Positions 17,473 to 26,508 of a stretch of DNA of 64,000 nt are shown here, piece after piece (position 1 is the stretch's first letter; the number at the start of each line of letters is the position of its first letter). Under the pieces are notes generated by a model. That model was not told the DNA's origin. It saw nothing but the letters and a program-made list of their open reading frames with translations, and searched no databases. The DNA is from Paenibacillus lutimineralis. Its GTDB lineage: Bacteria > Bacillota > Bacilli > Paenibacillales > Paenibacillaceae. A program made the position numbers and the translations under genes. The stretch is from the NCBI RefSeq assembly GCF_003991425.1, contig NZ_CP034346.1, positions 5,576,001 to 5,640,000 of the forward strand, in the 5' to 3' direction.

Positions 17473-17664
17473 TTGACTTCTCTAACGAAACTGGGTATCG
17501 CTATTTAGGCCGAAAAAGGCTGCTCCGAATTGTAACGAAACTGAGTATCGCTATTGAAGCAAAAAGGTGGCCTAAAGTCTGCATTTCTCTCAACTAACGA
17601 TATGGAGTTTCGTTTTCCTCGCTGTTTTTGGCGAAATAGCGATCTATAGTTTCGTTAGAGATTC
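17473..17664. repeat. Palindromic dispersed repeat, family A, copy 2
   Basis: Forward units CTAACGAAACTGGGTATCGC (about 17483) and TAACGAAACTGAGTATCGC (about 17533) are followed by reverse units around 17593-17615 and 17633-17660 ending AGTTTCGTTAGAG. Outer and inner units can pair to make a long two-step hairpin. It occupies the centre of the 516-bp gap 17268-17783; the rest of that gap shows nothing recognisable. Confidence 0.78.
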
Positions 17665-17783
17665 AAACGGATTGATTTTTGCATGAGCCTGATCGATCAG
17701 TCTGAATTACCTTCCCTGGTCCGCTTTCTTATTGAATCCGAATCCCAGGGTACACTAAAATACTACACAAGCAGAGGTGACCT

Positions 17784-18395
17784 ATGTTAACGATCTACCC
17801 GGAAAATCAGGCGGAAAGAGACAATTATAAGCTGCTAATTGGCAGCATCATCCCGCGCCCTACAGCGTTCATTACAACACAGTCCAATGCTGGCGTAGTG
17901 AATGCCGCTCCGTTCAGCTATTTCAATGTCGTGACCGCAGACCCGCCAATGATCTCTGTATCGATTCAACGGAAACAAGGCGATTATAAGGATACTTCAA
18001 GAAATATCATGGAGACGGGAGAGTTTGTCGTTCATATCTCAGATGAGGATTATATCGAAGCGATCAATCAGACGGCTGCCAATCTTCCGCCGGAAGAGAG
18101 TGAAGTAGAACTTGCCAAGCTCACCACCGTCCCCAGCGAAAAGATCAAAGTCCCAGGTATAGCTGAAGCTAAAATCCGTATGGAATGCGTGCTGGAGAGA
18201 GCGATTGAGTTGGGCGGAACGCCTTCATCCCCGACCTGTGACCTTATTATAGGCAAGGTCGTATGCTTCCATATCGAGGACAATCTGTACGAGAATGGGC
18301 GAATTGATGCCGAGAAGCTCAAGCCGGTCAGCCGCCTTGCTGGCAACAACTATTCGAAGCTAGGTGGAATTTTCGCGATTGCACGTCCAGAGTAA
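17784..18395 (+). CDS. Flavin reductase-like domain protein
   Basis: A 203-aa FMN-binding split-barrel protein: YKLLIGSIIPRPTAFITT, NAAPFSYFNVVTADPPMISVSI (flavin contact region) and HLEGG-equivalent ELGGTPSSPTCDLIIGKV. Members reduce flavin with NAD(P)H or bind FMN for an oxygenase partner; no partner is adjacent. GAGGTGA lies 5 nt before the ATG. A terminator follows. Confidence 0.9.
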   Translation: MLTIYPENQAERDNYKLLIGSIIPRPTAFITTQSNAGVVNAAPFSYFNVVTADPPMISVSIQRKQGDYKDTSRNIMETGEFVVHISDEDYIEAINQTAANLPPEESEVELAKLTTVPSEKIKVPGIAEAKIRMECVLERAIELGGTPSSPTCDLIIGKVVCFHIEDNLYENGRIDAEKLKPVSRLAGNNYSKLGGIFAIARPE

Positions 18396-18421
18396 ATAAG
18401 CAGATGCTAGCTAACATTCAT

Positions 18422-18462
18422 AAGATGTCTCCCGGACAGGTACTAGGGAGCATCTTTTTTAT
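18422..18462 (+). terminator. Intrinsic terminator after the flavin reductase gene
   Basis: Arms GATGTCTCCC / GGGAGCATC followed by TTTTTTATTT. Confidence 0.85.
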
Positions 18463-18546
18463 TTCCCGATGAAAAAGCTGAAATCATCCTGATTCTTACT
18501 TGAGATGCTATAATAACAACAAGCCATATGAGAGGAGACAACTAAC

Positions 18547-18981
18547 ATGCATAATCGAAAAGCATCGGAGAAGGATTATGGTCTTATTCTGGATCTATGG
18601 GAGAGGTCTGTTATAGTTACCCATCATTTCTTGGCTGTCGATGATAGGCTCAAGCTAAAGGAAGAGATTCCTTTATACTTTCCACATCTTGATGTACGGC
18701 TATGGTATATTGAAGATCGATTCATCGGATTCTCAGGGGTTCATGAATCCCATCTCGAAATGTTATTTCTAGATCCCGATCTTACCGGAAAAGGGTTGGG
18801 GAAACAAATTATCCGCTCTTTGATCGACGATTATGGAGTAACGAGCGTGGATGTGAATAAAGACAATGAGAACGCCTCATGGTTCTACTTAAAAAGCGGC
18901 TTTACCGTTGTCGGCGAGAAACCGACCGATGGCGAGGGCCGCCCCTATCCAATCTTAAATCTAAAATTAAAATCCCGATGA
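18547..18981 (+). CDS. GNAT-family N-acetyltransferase
   Basis: A 144-aa acetyltransferase with the acetyl-CoA motif A spread over LEMLFLDPDLTGKGLGKQII (Gly-x-Gly-Lys pyrophosphate loop) and the late motif NENASWFYLKSGFTVVGE. It probably acetylates an amine; substrate unknown. GAGGAG lies 9 nt before the ATG. The stop codon is inside a terminator hairpin. Confidence 0.9.
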   Translation: MHNRKASEKDYGLILDLWERSVIVTHHFLAVDDRLKLKEEIPLYFPHLDVRLWYIEDRFIGFSGVHESHLEMLFLDPDLTGKGLGKQIIRSLIDDYGVTSVDVNKDNENASWFYLKSGFTVVGEKPTDGEGRPYPILNLKLKSR

Positions 18982-19003
18982 TTATCGCAATCATCGGGAT
19001 TTA
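18970..19003 (+). terminator. Terminator overlapping the GNAT stop codon
   Basis: Perfect arms AAATCCCGATGATT / AATCATCGGGATTT around ATCGC, followed by a short T stretch. It may act on both strands for the convergent AraC gene. Confidence 0.75.
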
Positions 19004-19065
19004 CTATATCTCCTCCCCCTTCAACCCCGTCGTCGATATGCCTTCCACGAAGTATTTCTTCACCT

Positions 19066-19890
19066 TTACATCTGATTCTGCTTGCGGTACTGCAGCGGAG
19101 AACGCTTCACAATCTGCTTGAACACCCTGCCGAAATGAGCAATGCTGTCAAAGCCCGTCTCCTCAGCAATCCTCGTTATCTTATCATCCGTCTCCCGCAA
19201 CAGGGTCTGCGCTTCCCGAATTCGAATATAGTTCAAATATTCAATGACGGTAAAGCCCGTAGTCTGCTTGAAAATACGGCAAAGGTAGGTCTCGCTAATA
19301 TAGAATTGCTCAGCAATCTCCGGTAAAGTCAGCTTCTGCATATATTCCTTATTCAGATATTCTATGATGCGGTACACTCTGCGCTGCTTCTCGCTCGATT
19401 CAGGCGGAACCGGCTCCGGCTTGGCTTCGCGGATACGGGTCATAAGAATTAGCATCTGTAGAAGCAAAGCAAGCAAATATTCTGTTGACCCGCTTCTTGC
19501 CTCCTTCTGCTCACGCAGCATGGTATGGAACAGATCTTCAATCCGCCCCTGCTCATGTACATCTGGACGAAGCAAGAAGCTCTCCCCGTGATACAGAGGC
19601 AGCTCCCCCACTCCCCGGCCCAGCAACGGCTCAATGAACAGGTCATCGAAATTAACCAATATCCGCTCATGGGAGGACCGTCCCTTGCTTGTCGTTCGGT
19701 GTAAATGGTTCTTGTTAATGAACAGCAGATCGCCGACCTGCAGAGCATAAACCCGATCATTAATATAGTAGTACCGTTCTCCGGACAGTAAATAATAGAT
19801 TTCATAGCTCTCATGAAAATGATCGGAATCCATATTAAAATGGCCGGTTCGCTTGATCTGCTCTACAGCAAAGTATGGTGTTGTACTCAC
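19066..19890 (-). CDS. AraC-family regulator with N-terminal cupin
   Basis: A 274-aa transcription regulator. The N-terminal cupin (HFHESYEIYYLLSGERYYYINDRVY, then FINKNHLHRTT) is the sugar-sensing type. The C-terminal two-HTH AraC domain covers about residues 175-270 (LPEIAEQFYISETYLCRIFK; ITRIAEETGFDSIAHFGRVF). Its start is GTG with AGGGA upstream. It diverges from the Gfo/Idh/MocA oxidoreductase at 20052, its likely target. A solo end of repeat family B lies 12 nt upstream of the start codon. Confidence 0.93.
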   Translation of the reverse strand: MSTTPYFAVEQIKRTGHFNMDSDHFHESYEIYYLLSGERYYYINDRVYALQVGDLLFINKNHLHRTTSKGRSSHERILVNFDDLFIEPLLGRGVGELPLYHGESFLLRPDVHEQGRIEDLFHTMLREQKEARSGSTEYLLALLLQMLILMTRIREAKPEPVPPESSEKQRRVYRIIEYLNKEYMQKLTLPEIAEQFYISETYLCRIFKQTTGFTVIEYLNYIRIREAQTLLRETDDKITRIAEETGFDSIAHFGRVFKQIVKRSPLQYRKQNQM

Positions 19891-19901
19891 AGAACATCCC
19901 T

Positions 19902-19937
19902 ACCTTCTCGGTGCTGAAAACTGAACTTTTTGAACAT
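19902..19937 (+). repeat. Solo right end of dispersed repeat family B
   Basis: ACCTTCTCGGTGCTGAAAA followed by CTGAACTTTTTGAACAT matches the right end of the full element at 30423-30457 with few changes. It lies in the 5' untranslated region of the AraC gene. Confidence 0.55.
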
Positions 19938-20051
19938 GAAATTTTGGATAAAATATGCATAGTTTTTATTGAAATGACTAATAAATGCTTAGATTCTTGC
20001 ATTTCATATACTATAAAATAGATTTATACCAATGTAAATGGAGTGATCATC

Positions 20052-21356
20052 TTGTCCAAGAAGAAATACGTCATCGTAGGTACCGGAGGTCGAGCAGAGT
20101 TTTTCTATAGTGAGTTGGTAACTACTTTCAAAGAGACTTCAGAGCTGGTCGCGATTTGCGATGTCAATCAAACTAGAATGAATTATGCGAATAAACTATT
20201 ACAAGAGAAATACCATTATCATGAGGTTCCTACTTATAAGACTGAGAAATTCGATCAGATGATCGGGGATACAAAACCGGATTTCGTGCTTGTATGCTCG
20301 ATTGACCGTACACATCATAAATATATCGTCCGCGCGATGGAGCTCGGCTGTGACGTCATCTCCGAGAAGCCGATGACAGTGGATGAAGAGAAATGTCAGG
20401 AGATCTACGATGCAATCGAACGCACCGGGCGGAACCTGCGCGTGACGTTCAACTACCGCTATGCGCCGCATAATACGAAGATTCGTGAAGTGATCATGGA
20501 TGGAACTATCGGCGAAATTCTGTCGGTCAACTTCGAATGGCTGCTTAACACCCAGCATGGCGCCGATTACTTCCGTAGATGGCATCGCGATAAACGGAAC
20601 AGCGGCGGACTGCTCGTACACAAGTCTACACACCATTTCGACCTGATGAATTTCTGGCTGGATTCCAGACCAGACACCGTATTTGCCATGGGCGATCTAC
20701 GCTTCTATGGCAGGGAGAATGCTGAGAAGCGTGGAGTTACTGAATTTTATCAACGCGCTTACGGCAGCGAAGCGGCAAAGGACGATCCGTTCGCGATCCA
20801 TCTCGACCAGAATGAGCATTTGAAGAGCATGTACCTCGATGCCGAGCATGAGGATGGCTACCAACGCGATCAGAGCGTATTCGGAGACAATATCAGTATT
20901 GAAGATACGATGAGCGTGATGGTCAAATACAAGAACAAGACGGTGATGAACTATTCGCTGAATGCTTACCTGCCATGGGAAGGCTTCATCATCGTATTCA
21001 ATGGTACAAAGGGCCGTATGGAAGTACGAATCACCGAGCAATCTTACGTCAATTCCGGTGGCGATAAGGCGGATGAAGGCGCATTACAGGGCATGGACAT
21101 CATGATCTACCCTCACTTCGCAGCGCCATATCGCGTTGAGATTGAGCAAGGCGTCGGCGGCCATGGCGGTGGCGACCCAGTTATGCTGGGGGATATTTTC
21201 GATAAGAAGCAGGAGGATCGCTTCAACCGTGCCGCTTCACATATCGACGGAGCAATGTCGATCATGACCGGCATTGCAGCCAATCGCTCCATCCGTACTG
21301 GCCAACCGGTCAAAGTCGACGACCTGTTCAAGTTCCCTACCGGGAGCTTGAAGTAA
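20052..21356 (+). CDS. Gfo/Idh/MocA-family NAD(P)-dependent oxidoreductase
   Basis: A 434-aa dehydrogenase. N-terminal Rossmann fold KKYVIVGTGGRAEFFYSEL, VAICDVN (Asp at the end of beta-2) and the family-defining EKP motif in CDVISEKPMTVDEEK. The C-terminal alpha/beta domain carries the catalytic region HKSTHHFDLMNFWL. Likely oxidises or epimerises a sugar or cyclitol; substrate unknown. TTG at 20052 is chosen because GGAG lies 8 nt upstream; GTG at 20043 overlaps that site. Divergent AraC gene suggests sugar induction. Confidence 0.92.
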   Translation: MSKKKYVIVGTGGRAEFFYSELVTTFKETSELVAICDVNQTRMNYANKLLQEKYHYHEVPTYKTEKFDQMIGDTKPDFVLVCSIDRTHHKYIVRAMELGCDVISEKPMTVDEEKCQEIYDAIERTGRNLRVTFNYRYAPHNTKIREVIMDGTIGEILSVNFEWLLNTQHGADYFRRWHRDKRNSGGLLVHKSTHHFDLMNFWLDSRPDTVFAMGDLRFYGRENAEKRGVTEFYQRAYGSEAAKDDPFAIHLDQNEHLKSMYLDAEHEDGYQRDQSVFGDNISIEDTMSVMVKYKNKTVMNYSLNAYLPWEGFIIVFNGTKGRMEVRITEQSYVNSGGDKADEGALQGMDIMIYPHFAAPYRVEIEQGVGGHGGGDPVMLGDIFDKKQEDRFNRAASHIDGAMSIMTGIAANRSIRTGQPVKVDDLFKFPTGSLK

Positions 21357-21385
21357 GAGCATTTAGGGACCCAATATCCACATAC

Positions 21386-21424
21386 AGCAACAGCCTCCTG
21401 GTGATTCCAAGAGGCTGTTGCTTA
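21386..21424. terminator. Terminator between convergent oxidoreductase and bceB
   Basis: Arms AGCAACAGCCTC / GAGGCTGTTGCT with T-rich flank on the plus strand and A-rich sequence on the other side, so possibly bidirectional. Confidence 0.75.
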
Positions 21425-21470
21425 TTAGGGCTCTAGTCGGAGATGAGTTGATCCGTTCTAGCGCCATTTT

Positions 21471-23378
21471 TTATACCAAATCCTTAATCAATGCTCTTCT
21501 ATATCTGTTGTTCACTGCCAGGTAACCCAAGCATTGAATGACCAAGAAGATAACAAAGCTGGCTGCTGTAACACTATCTAAAGAACCGCCGATGACATCA
21601 CGCAGGAAGGCCACACCAATTAGGAAGAACAAGCTTGCCACAACAAAAGGCACGAATATTAACACAGCAAGTTGCCTCGACACGATCGAAGACAGCTCCT
21701 TCTTGGACAGCCCGATCTTCATAATGCCCTTATATTTCTCACGTTCCTTGTCCAAATCCGTAATCAGTCGGAAATAGATCATACTGAGCGCCGCGATCAT
21801 AAATATCAAGCTGAGCATAAAGCCTACATAGAACATTAAATTTTTCGAGCTTTTCTCCACATAGAACAGATCCCCAGCGCTGAAGAAGCCAAATTCCCCA
21901 TGATCACTGAATCCGATGCGGTCTATTAGGGCCTGTGTCGTAGCTACATCCTCTTTCCAGTTATCAACGTTATATGCAAATACATGTAGCAGATTCAAGC
22001 CTTGCATCCGTTCTATCTTCATGTAGTCCTGATTCGATACCACCATGAGACGATTGAAGTAACCGGTAGGCATGATATTCTGCCTACTTCCCCCCACAAC
22101 CTGAGGATTCATATTCGTCTGCTGAAAGATCTTCTGCATAGGGGCAGGAATGTTGAGATCCGTCTTCTCCTTAGGCAGAACGTTAATCGCATAAATCTCA
22201 TCCTTATCTAAGGAGATGGGTTCTCCACCCAGCCCTTGAATCCCTTCATTGTAGTTACTAAGAGAGATGATGGCCTGCCTCCCATGCTCATCAATATAGA
22301 GAACATCATATTTATAAGGGGCATAGCCAACCTGATCTTGCAAGTTTTGCTGCAGCAACTCCACATGCTCCGATTCACGCAGGTTATCCGCTTGAGACAC
22401 ATACATGTAGTCATACGGATAATTCGCCTTCGTATTCTGCTCTACATTAACATTCGCACTATACAATCCCACAATGGAGAAGTATGTTCCCATAAGGAGC
22501 AATGAGACAAGATACATCATCTTCACGTTACTTCGTAACTGCGACTTCATTGCGGATATGGTAAGCATATTCGTCTTCTGAAGATAACGCTGCTGCTTCT
22601 GAACGAGCTTCAACACGAACAAGGATAACTGCATATATAAGAAATACAATCCGATTACAAAGACGATGAATAAGGAAAGTACCCCCAGCGTGTTACCCGA
22701 TATCTGACGCACGAACGCTGCATTGCGCCCAATCGTCATCATAGACAGGGTTCCTCCCGTTGCGATCAAAGCAAGAATCAACGTGATTGGGGAGAAGCGG
22801 ACCTCTGCCTCAATTCTCTTATCCGACTTGAGCAACTGAATGATTCTTTGCTTTCGGATGAATATCGGAGAGAAGAAGGAGACGAGCAAGAACAAAATAA
22901 AGAACATTACCAAGGTTAAGACGATAGCCTTGATTGGAAAATACATCGCAAATCCTTCCACCTGCATAACCTTCCGCGTCACCATCAGAAATAATGGAGC
23001 AAATACCAGTCCTAACACAAGCGCAGCAATGATCGCCGCGATGCCGATGAACATATTTTCTCGGAAGACCATCTTCTTAATCTGCCGCTTGGAAGCCCCC
23101 ATAATGACGAATAGCCCGAGCGTTTTCTGCCTTATCCTCATAAATGACATGACCGAATAGGAGATGAACACAAATGAGAATAAATACACCAGCACCGTGC
23201 CGACCATCATCGCCAAGGATAGAGATGAACCATTCGCAATAACCGATAGATCGGGATGGAACATCGATACTGAGAACGAGAAAAAGATGAAAATTGAAAA
23301 TACGCTGCTTAGAAAATAAGCGAAGTACGTCCATTTATCCCGTAAAATATTGTTCAGTACAATGTTATTGAATGTCAC
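21471..23378 (-). CDS. bceB: BceB-type ABC transporter permease (FtsX-like)
   Basis: Large 635-aa permease of the BceAB peptide-antibiotic detoxification family: about ten membrane helices, with the ~200-residue extracellular domain (roughly residues 310-520, from NVNVEQNTKANYPYDYMYV onward) that senses the antibiotic, and FtsX-like segments at both ends. GTG at 23378 has GGAGGTG 6 nt upstream and overlaps the end of bceA by 14 nt; a TTG 15 nt earlier is less likely. It works with the adjacent BceA and signals flux to the kinase of 24283-25266. Confidence 0.93.
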   Translation of the reverse strand: MTFNNIVLNNILRDKWTYFAYFLSSVFSIFIFFSFSVSMFHPDLSVIANGSSLSLAMMVGTVLVYLFSFVFISYSVMSFMRIRQKTLGLFVIMGASKRQIKKMVFRENMFIGIAAIIAALVLGLVFAPLFLMVTRKVMQVEGFAMYFPIKAIVLTLVMFFILFLLVSFFSPIFIRKQRIIQLLKSDKRIEAEVRFSPITLILALIATGGTLSMMTIGRNAAFVRQISGNTLGVLSLFIVFVIGLYFLYMQLSLFVLKLVQKQQRYLQKTNMLTISAMKSQLRSNVKMMYLVSLLLMGTYFSIVGLYSANVNVEQNTKANYPYDYMYVSQADNLRESEHVELLQQNLQDQVGYAPYKYDVLYIDEHGRQAIISLSNYNEGIQGLGGEPISLDKDEIYAINVLPKEKTDLNIPAPMQKIFQQTNMNPQVVGGSRQNIMPTGYFNRLMVVSNQDYMKIERMQGLNLLHVFAYNVDNWKEDVATTQALIDRIGFSDHGEFGFFSAGDLFYVEKSSKNLMFYVGFMLSLIFMIAALSMIYFRLITDLDKEREKYKGIMKIGLSKKELSSIVSRQLAVLIFVPFVVASLFFLIGVAFLRDVIGGSLDSVTAASFVIFLVIQCLGYLAVNNRYRRALIKDLV

Positions 23379-24129
23379 TACGCCCACCTCCAAGGAAAGT
23401 CAAGGTGTCCATAATATTTTGGTAAAAATCCCCCTGATGGTTGCCGCGGTGGATCTCGTTATATAGCTTGCCGTCCTTAATGAAAATAACACGGTTACAG
23501 AAGCTCGCCACATAGGGATCATGAGTAACCATAAGAATCGTCGTCTGCAGGGTCTGGTTAATGGACTTGAACAGCTCCATCACATCTTTGACCGATTTCG
23601 TATCCAGATTTCCTGTAGGCTCATCCGCAAGCAGCAGCGAAGGCTGATGGATAATTGCTCTGGCAACGGCCACCCGCTGTGCCTGTCCCCCAGAAATCTC
23701 GAAGGTACGCTTCGGCAGCAATGACTCGATCCCCAGCAGTGAGGTTGCTTGCTCCAGGCGCCGCTCCATCTCAGGTACAGGAACGCTGTCTAAGGTAAGC
23801 GGCAAAAGAATATTCTCCCGGACCGTCAGCGTATGAACCAGGTTAAAGTCCTGAAACACAAAGCCCAGCTCATTCCGTCTGAACTTGGCCAACTCTCCAT
23901 CATTCAGGGAGTGAGGATGCTGTCCATTCACGGTAATTTCTCCACCGCTGGGAATATCAATCGTGGAAATACAATTCAACAGTGTCGTCTTGCCGCTTCC
24001 GGAAGGCCCCATAATCGCCGCGAAATCTCCTTGCTCCAGATCAAAGGAGACGTCGTTCAACGCCGTATAGTTCACTTTACCAACATATATTTTCTCAAGT
24101 TGATGCACTTGTAATATTTTCATACTCAT
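23365..24129 (-). CDS. bceA: BceA-type ABC transporter ATPase
   Basis: A 254-aa ATPase. Walker A GPSGSGKTT near residue 41, Q-loop FQDFNLV, signature SGGQAQRVAVARA, Walker B LLLADEPTGNLD and the switch His in VTHD. It belongs to the LolD/MacB/BceA branch that energises mechanotransmission-type permeases. AAGGAG lies 5 nt before the ATG. It forms a transcription unit with bceB, separated from bceRS by a terminator, as is usual because the kinase pair induces bceAB. Confidence 0.95.
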   Translation of the reverse strand: MSMKILQVHQLEKIYVGKVNYTALNDVSFDLEQGDFAAIMGPSGSGKTTLLNCISTIDIPSGGEITVNGQHPHSLNDGELAKFRRNELGFVFQDFNLVHTLTVRENILLPLTLDSVPVPEMERRLEQATSLLGIESLLPKRTFEISGGQAQRVAVARAIIHQPSLLLADEPTGNLDTKSVKDVMELFKSINQTLQTTILMVTHDPYVASFCNRVIFIKDGKLYNEIHRGNHQGDFYQNIMDTLTFLGGGRSDIQ

Positions 24130-24234
24130 AAAATCTCCTTACTTCGTTGTCGTATACTGAGCCTCTGCCTTTCAAAGCATCTTCATCATAAGTGATGTAC
24201 GACCAGCCAACCATTCACGTTCATTTCAGTTCCC

Positions 24235-24248
24235 TTACAAGTTCGTAA
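24235..24248 (-). promoter_or_regulatory. Candidate BceR-type operator upstream of bceAB
   Basis: The imperfect dyad TTACGAACTTGTAA (minus) lies 106 nt upstream of bceA, in the gap where an activator site for BceR is expected. Assignment is by position and TTAC/GTAA symmetry only. Confidence 0.4.
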
Positions 24249-24266
24249 TATTAAAAAATCTTGATA

Positions 24267-24300
24267 CAAAAAAATCATGACCTTAATCATGATTTTTAAA
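24267..24300 (-). terminator. Terminator overlapping the 3' end of bceS
   Basis: Minus-strand arms AAAAATCATGA / TCATGATTTTT around TTAAGG, followed by T residues. The bceS stop codon lies in the loop. Confidence 0.8.
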
Positions 24301-25266
24301 ATATAGATAAAATGTAGTAGCCCCATCGACAATCGATTCCAGCTTATATTCATGTTGCAGCATATCAGCTATTTTCTTCACCAGGTACAATCCCATTCCT
24401 GTAGATTCGCCGAACCTTCGTCCATTCTCACCAGTAAAGAACAAATCAAACACCCGGTATAGATCACTCGGCTCGATCCCGGCTCCTTCATTCGTAATAC
24501 TAAGTACAACGGCATCCTCCGCTATTTTTGCTGCCATTTGGACGTTCTTGTCTGGTTCGCTGTACTTAATGGCATTATTCATGACCTGATATAACATGAT
24601 TTTCAGCCATTTTCGATCTGTATAGACTGATAAATCTCCTTCGATAGAGACGCTCGGATAGACGGAGCTGGAGATGAAGAAATCCTTCAAATCGTTGATC
24701 ACTTCAGACATGGCATTTCTTAGCGGCACCTGCTCAATTTTAAGGTCTGCGGCAAAATCCTCTGTGCGAAGATAAGTCAGGATCTGCGATAAATTGTAAT
24801 TGATCTTGTTAACGGATGCCTGTATCTTAGCGAAATCTTCATTGCCTTCATTCATCTGTGTGAGCATACTGATGACTGACACCGGAGTCTTAATCTGGTG
24901 CACCCAATGACCCAGCATTGTCTGATATTCTTGTTGTCGATTCTTCAAATGGTTCATTTGGGAATGATATAGCTGTAAATTGGCGTACATACTCTGGGCA
25001 TAGGCTTCCTCCAGAACCGAGTGCGGATTCTGAATGAGCATATCCTCTGGCTTGGTCGGTCTGGAGGATAACTGCCTATACACCTTCCGATGCGTGAAGT
25101 ACCGATAAAGAAGAAATAATAACAAAAGAACCAAACTTACAAAGACAAAATAAACCTTCCCATCGACCTCAAACCCATCCAGCCAATCATATAGAAGAAA
25201 TAAGCCGAGAAATGTAACTATATATAGTATTACAATAGACAGATGGTCCTTGATAAACAGCTTCAT
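24283..25266 (-). CDS. bceS: BceS-type intramembrane-sensing histidine kinase
   Basis: A 327-aa kinase with two closely spaced N-terminal helices (about residues 8-28 and 38-57) and almost no external loop, the hallmark of intramembrane-sensing kinases that read the state of a BceAB transporter. The HisKA region contains LGHWVHQIKTPVSVI (phospho-His); the ATPase has MNNAIKYSE and GTGMGLYLVKKIA-like ESTGMGLYLVKKIA. Its ATG overlaps the bceR stop (ATGA). Confidence 0.94.
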   Translation of the reverse strand: MKLFIKDHLSIVILYIVTFLGLFLLYDWLDGFEVDGKVYFVFVSLVLLLLFLLYRYFTHRKVYRQLSSRPTKPEDMLIQNPHSVLEEAYAQSMYANLQLYHSQMNHLKNRQQEYQTMLGHWVHQIKTPVSVISMLTQMNEGNEDFAKIQASVNKINYNLSQILTYLRTEDFAADLKIEQVPLRNAMSEVINDLKDFFISSSVYPSVSIEGDLSVYTDRKWLKIMLYQVMNNAIKYSEPDKNVQMAAKIAEDAVVLSITNEGAGIEPSDLYRVFDLFFTGENGRRFGESTGMGLYLVKKIADMLQHEYKLESIVDGATTFYLYFKNHD

Positions 25267-25955
25267 ATCGGTTCCTCTATCAAGCGGTACCCAACACCGC
25301 GCACGGCCTCAATTCCGGCATCGGCCCCGACATCCTTCAGCTTCTTGCGGAGTCGAGCGATATTCACATTGAGTGTATTCTCCTCCACGAAGCTCTCATC
25401 ATCCCATAGCTTGGAGAGCAGGGTCTCCCGGCTCTGCACCTTTGGAGCATTCTCTAGCAGCATACTGGCCAGCATAGCTTCCTTCTTGGTCAACGACACT
25501 TGTTGTTCCTGGTATTCCAGGATCAGGCTCTCCAGATACAGCTTCAGCTCACCGCGAACGACTGTACGCTCCGATGGATTGGCAGCATAATCCCCGTAAG
25601 TTCTACGAATCTGCCCGTTCACCTTAGCGACCACCACTTCTAGCGAGAAGGGCTTGGTAATATAGTCATCAGCCCCATTCTCTATGCCATAGATCTGCTC
25701 CACCTCACTGCTGCGTGCAGAGATAATGATGATCGGACAGATTGAGAATTGCCTGATTTTCCGGCACCAATAGAAACCATCATATTTCGGTAAATTAATA
25801 TCCAGCAGAATCAGATGGGGATCGAACTGCTCAACCTCCCCCGATATATCGTTAAAGTCAGAGCAAACCTTACATTCATAATCGTATTTCTGCAAATGAC
25901 CGGACAGTAATTCCGCAAGCGATTGATCATCTTCCACTAACAATATTCGATACAT
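25263..25955 (-). CDS. bceR: BceR-type OmpR-family response regulator
   Basis: A 230-aa regulator with receiver domain (YRILLVEDDQSLAELL; Asp in LILLDINLPKYDG; Lys in DYITKPFSLE) and C-terminal winged helix (LTKKEAMLASMLLENAP; VEENTLNVNIARLRKKL; VRGVGYRLI). ATG at 25955 has AGGTGA about 6 nt upstream; a further ATG at 25964 overlaps that sequence. It should activate the bceAB promoter in the region 24130-24282. Confidence 0.94.
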   Translation of the reverse strand: MYRILLVEDDQSLAELLSGHLQKYDYECKVCSDFNDISGEVEQFDPHLILLDINLPKYDGFYWCRKIRQFSICPIIIISARSSEVEQIYGIENGADDYITKPFSLEVVVAKVNGQIRRTYGDYAANPSERTVVRGELKLYLESLILEYQEQQVSLTKKEAMLASMLLENAPKVQSRETLLSKLWDDESFVEENTLNVNIARLRKKLKDVGADAGIEAVRGVGYRLIEEPI

Positions 25956-26011
25956 AGTCATCACCTAACCTATAATTCACATCATAAATAAGCTGTCTTT
26001 CTTACTATTAT

Positions 26012-26257
26012 CTACATATTTTGGAGCAAATAAAAAGCCTGTATAGAGTAAAACATACAAACTCCATACAGGCCAATCAACAAATTCATAAACCTATGTT
26101 CACTTGAGGCTGATTTCTCCTTTACTTTCTCAGGGAGTTCATTCGCACCAATTACCGTAGGTTCACCAGCCTTCAAGACTGCGGGAAATACGACTCTCTC
26201 TCCTCTTCTTGCCTTCACTTTATAACAGAGCAGCATCAGTAAGGAATCGAGCTTCAT
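26012..26257 (-). CDS. Possible small hypothetical protein, doubtful
   Basis: An 81-aa frame with a Lys/Arg-rich start and one hydrophobic segment near the C-terminus (FMNLLIGLYGVCMFYSIQAFYLL). It is not recognised, has no clear ribosome binding site, and its last third runs through an intrinsic terminator, which argues against a real gene. Listed only because the region otherwise lacks a gene. Confidence 0.15.
   Translation of the reverse strand: MKLDSLLMLLCYKVKARRGERVVFPAVLKAGEPTVIGANELPEKVKEKSASSEHRFMNLLIGLYGVCMFYSIQAFYLLQNM
26033..26076 (-). terminator. Strong intrinsic terminator
   Basis: Minus-strand arms GCCTGTATGGAGT / ACTCTATACAGGC with a 9-nt loop, then TTTTTATTT. It would end transcripts coming from the flavodoxin direction, about 430 nt past the flavodoxin stop. 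Confidence 0.8.
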
Positions 26258-26334
26258 TTCAGTTCAATTACATTTGTGTAATGTTAGACCGGTTTGTGGA
26301 ACGGAAGGCCGATAATTGGACGGCTTAAAATTTA

Positions 26335-26508
26335 TCAGGCCCAGGCGATTCCTGGTGATACCACTGCGTCCCGTTCCTTCTCGCCCGTCCCTTGAATTTC
26401 ACTCTCCCTGGCATCGGACAGCAGCCTGACGTAATCCAACGATGCCTGCAAATCCAGTGATTCCCCGGCTATATCATGCTTCTGACCATCCGCAATCCGT
26501 CTCATCAT
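26335..26508 (-). CDS. Possible small protein coupled to flavodoxin
   Basis: A 57-aa frame whose ATG overlaps the flavodoxin stop (sequence GCATGATGAG, TGATG overlap), suggesting translational coupling. The product is hydrophilic and slightly acidic, with no recognised motif. It could equally be chance. No function is proposed. Confidence 0.3.
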   Translation of the reverse strand: MMRRIADGQKHDIAGESLDLQASLDYVRLLSDARESEIQGTGEKERDAVVSPGIAWA

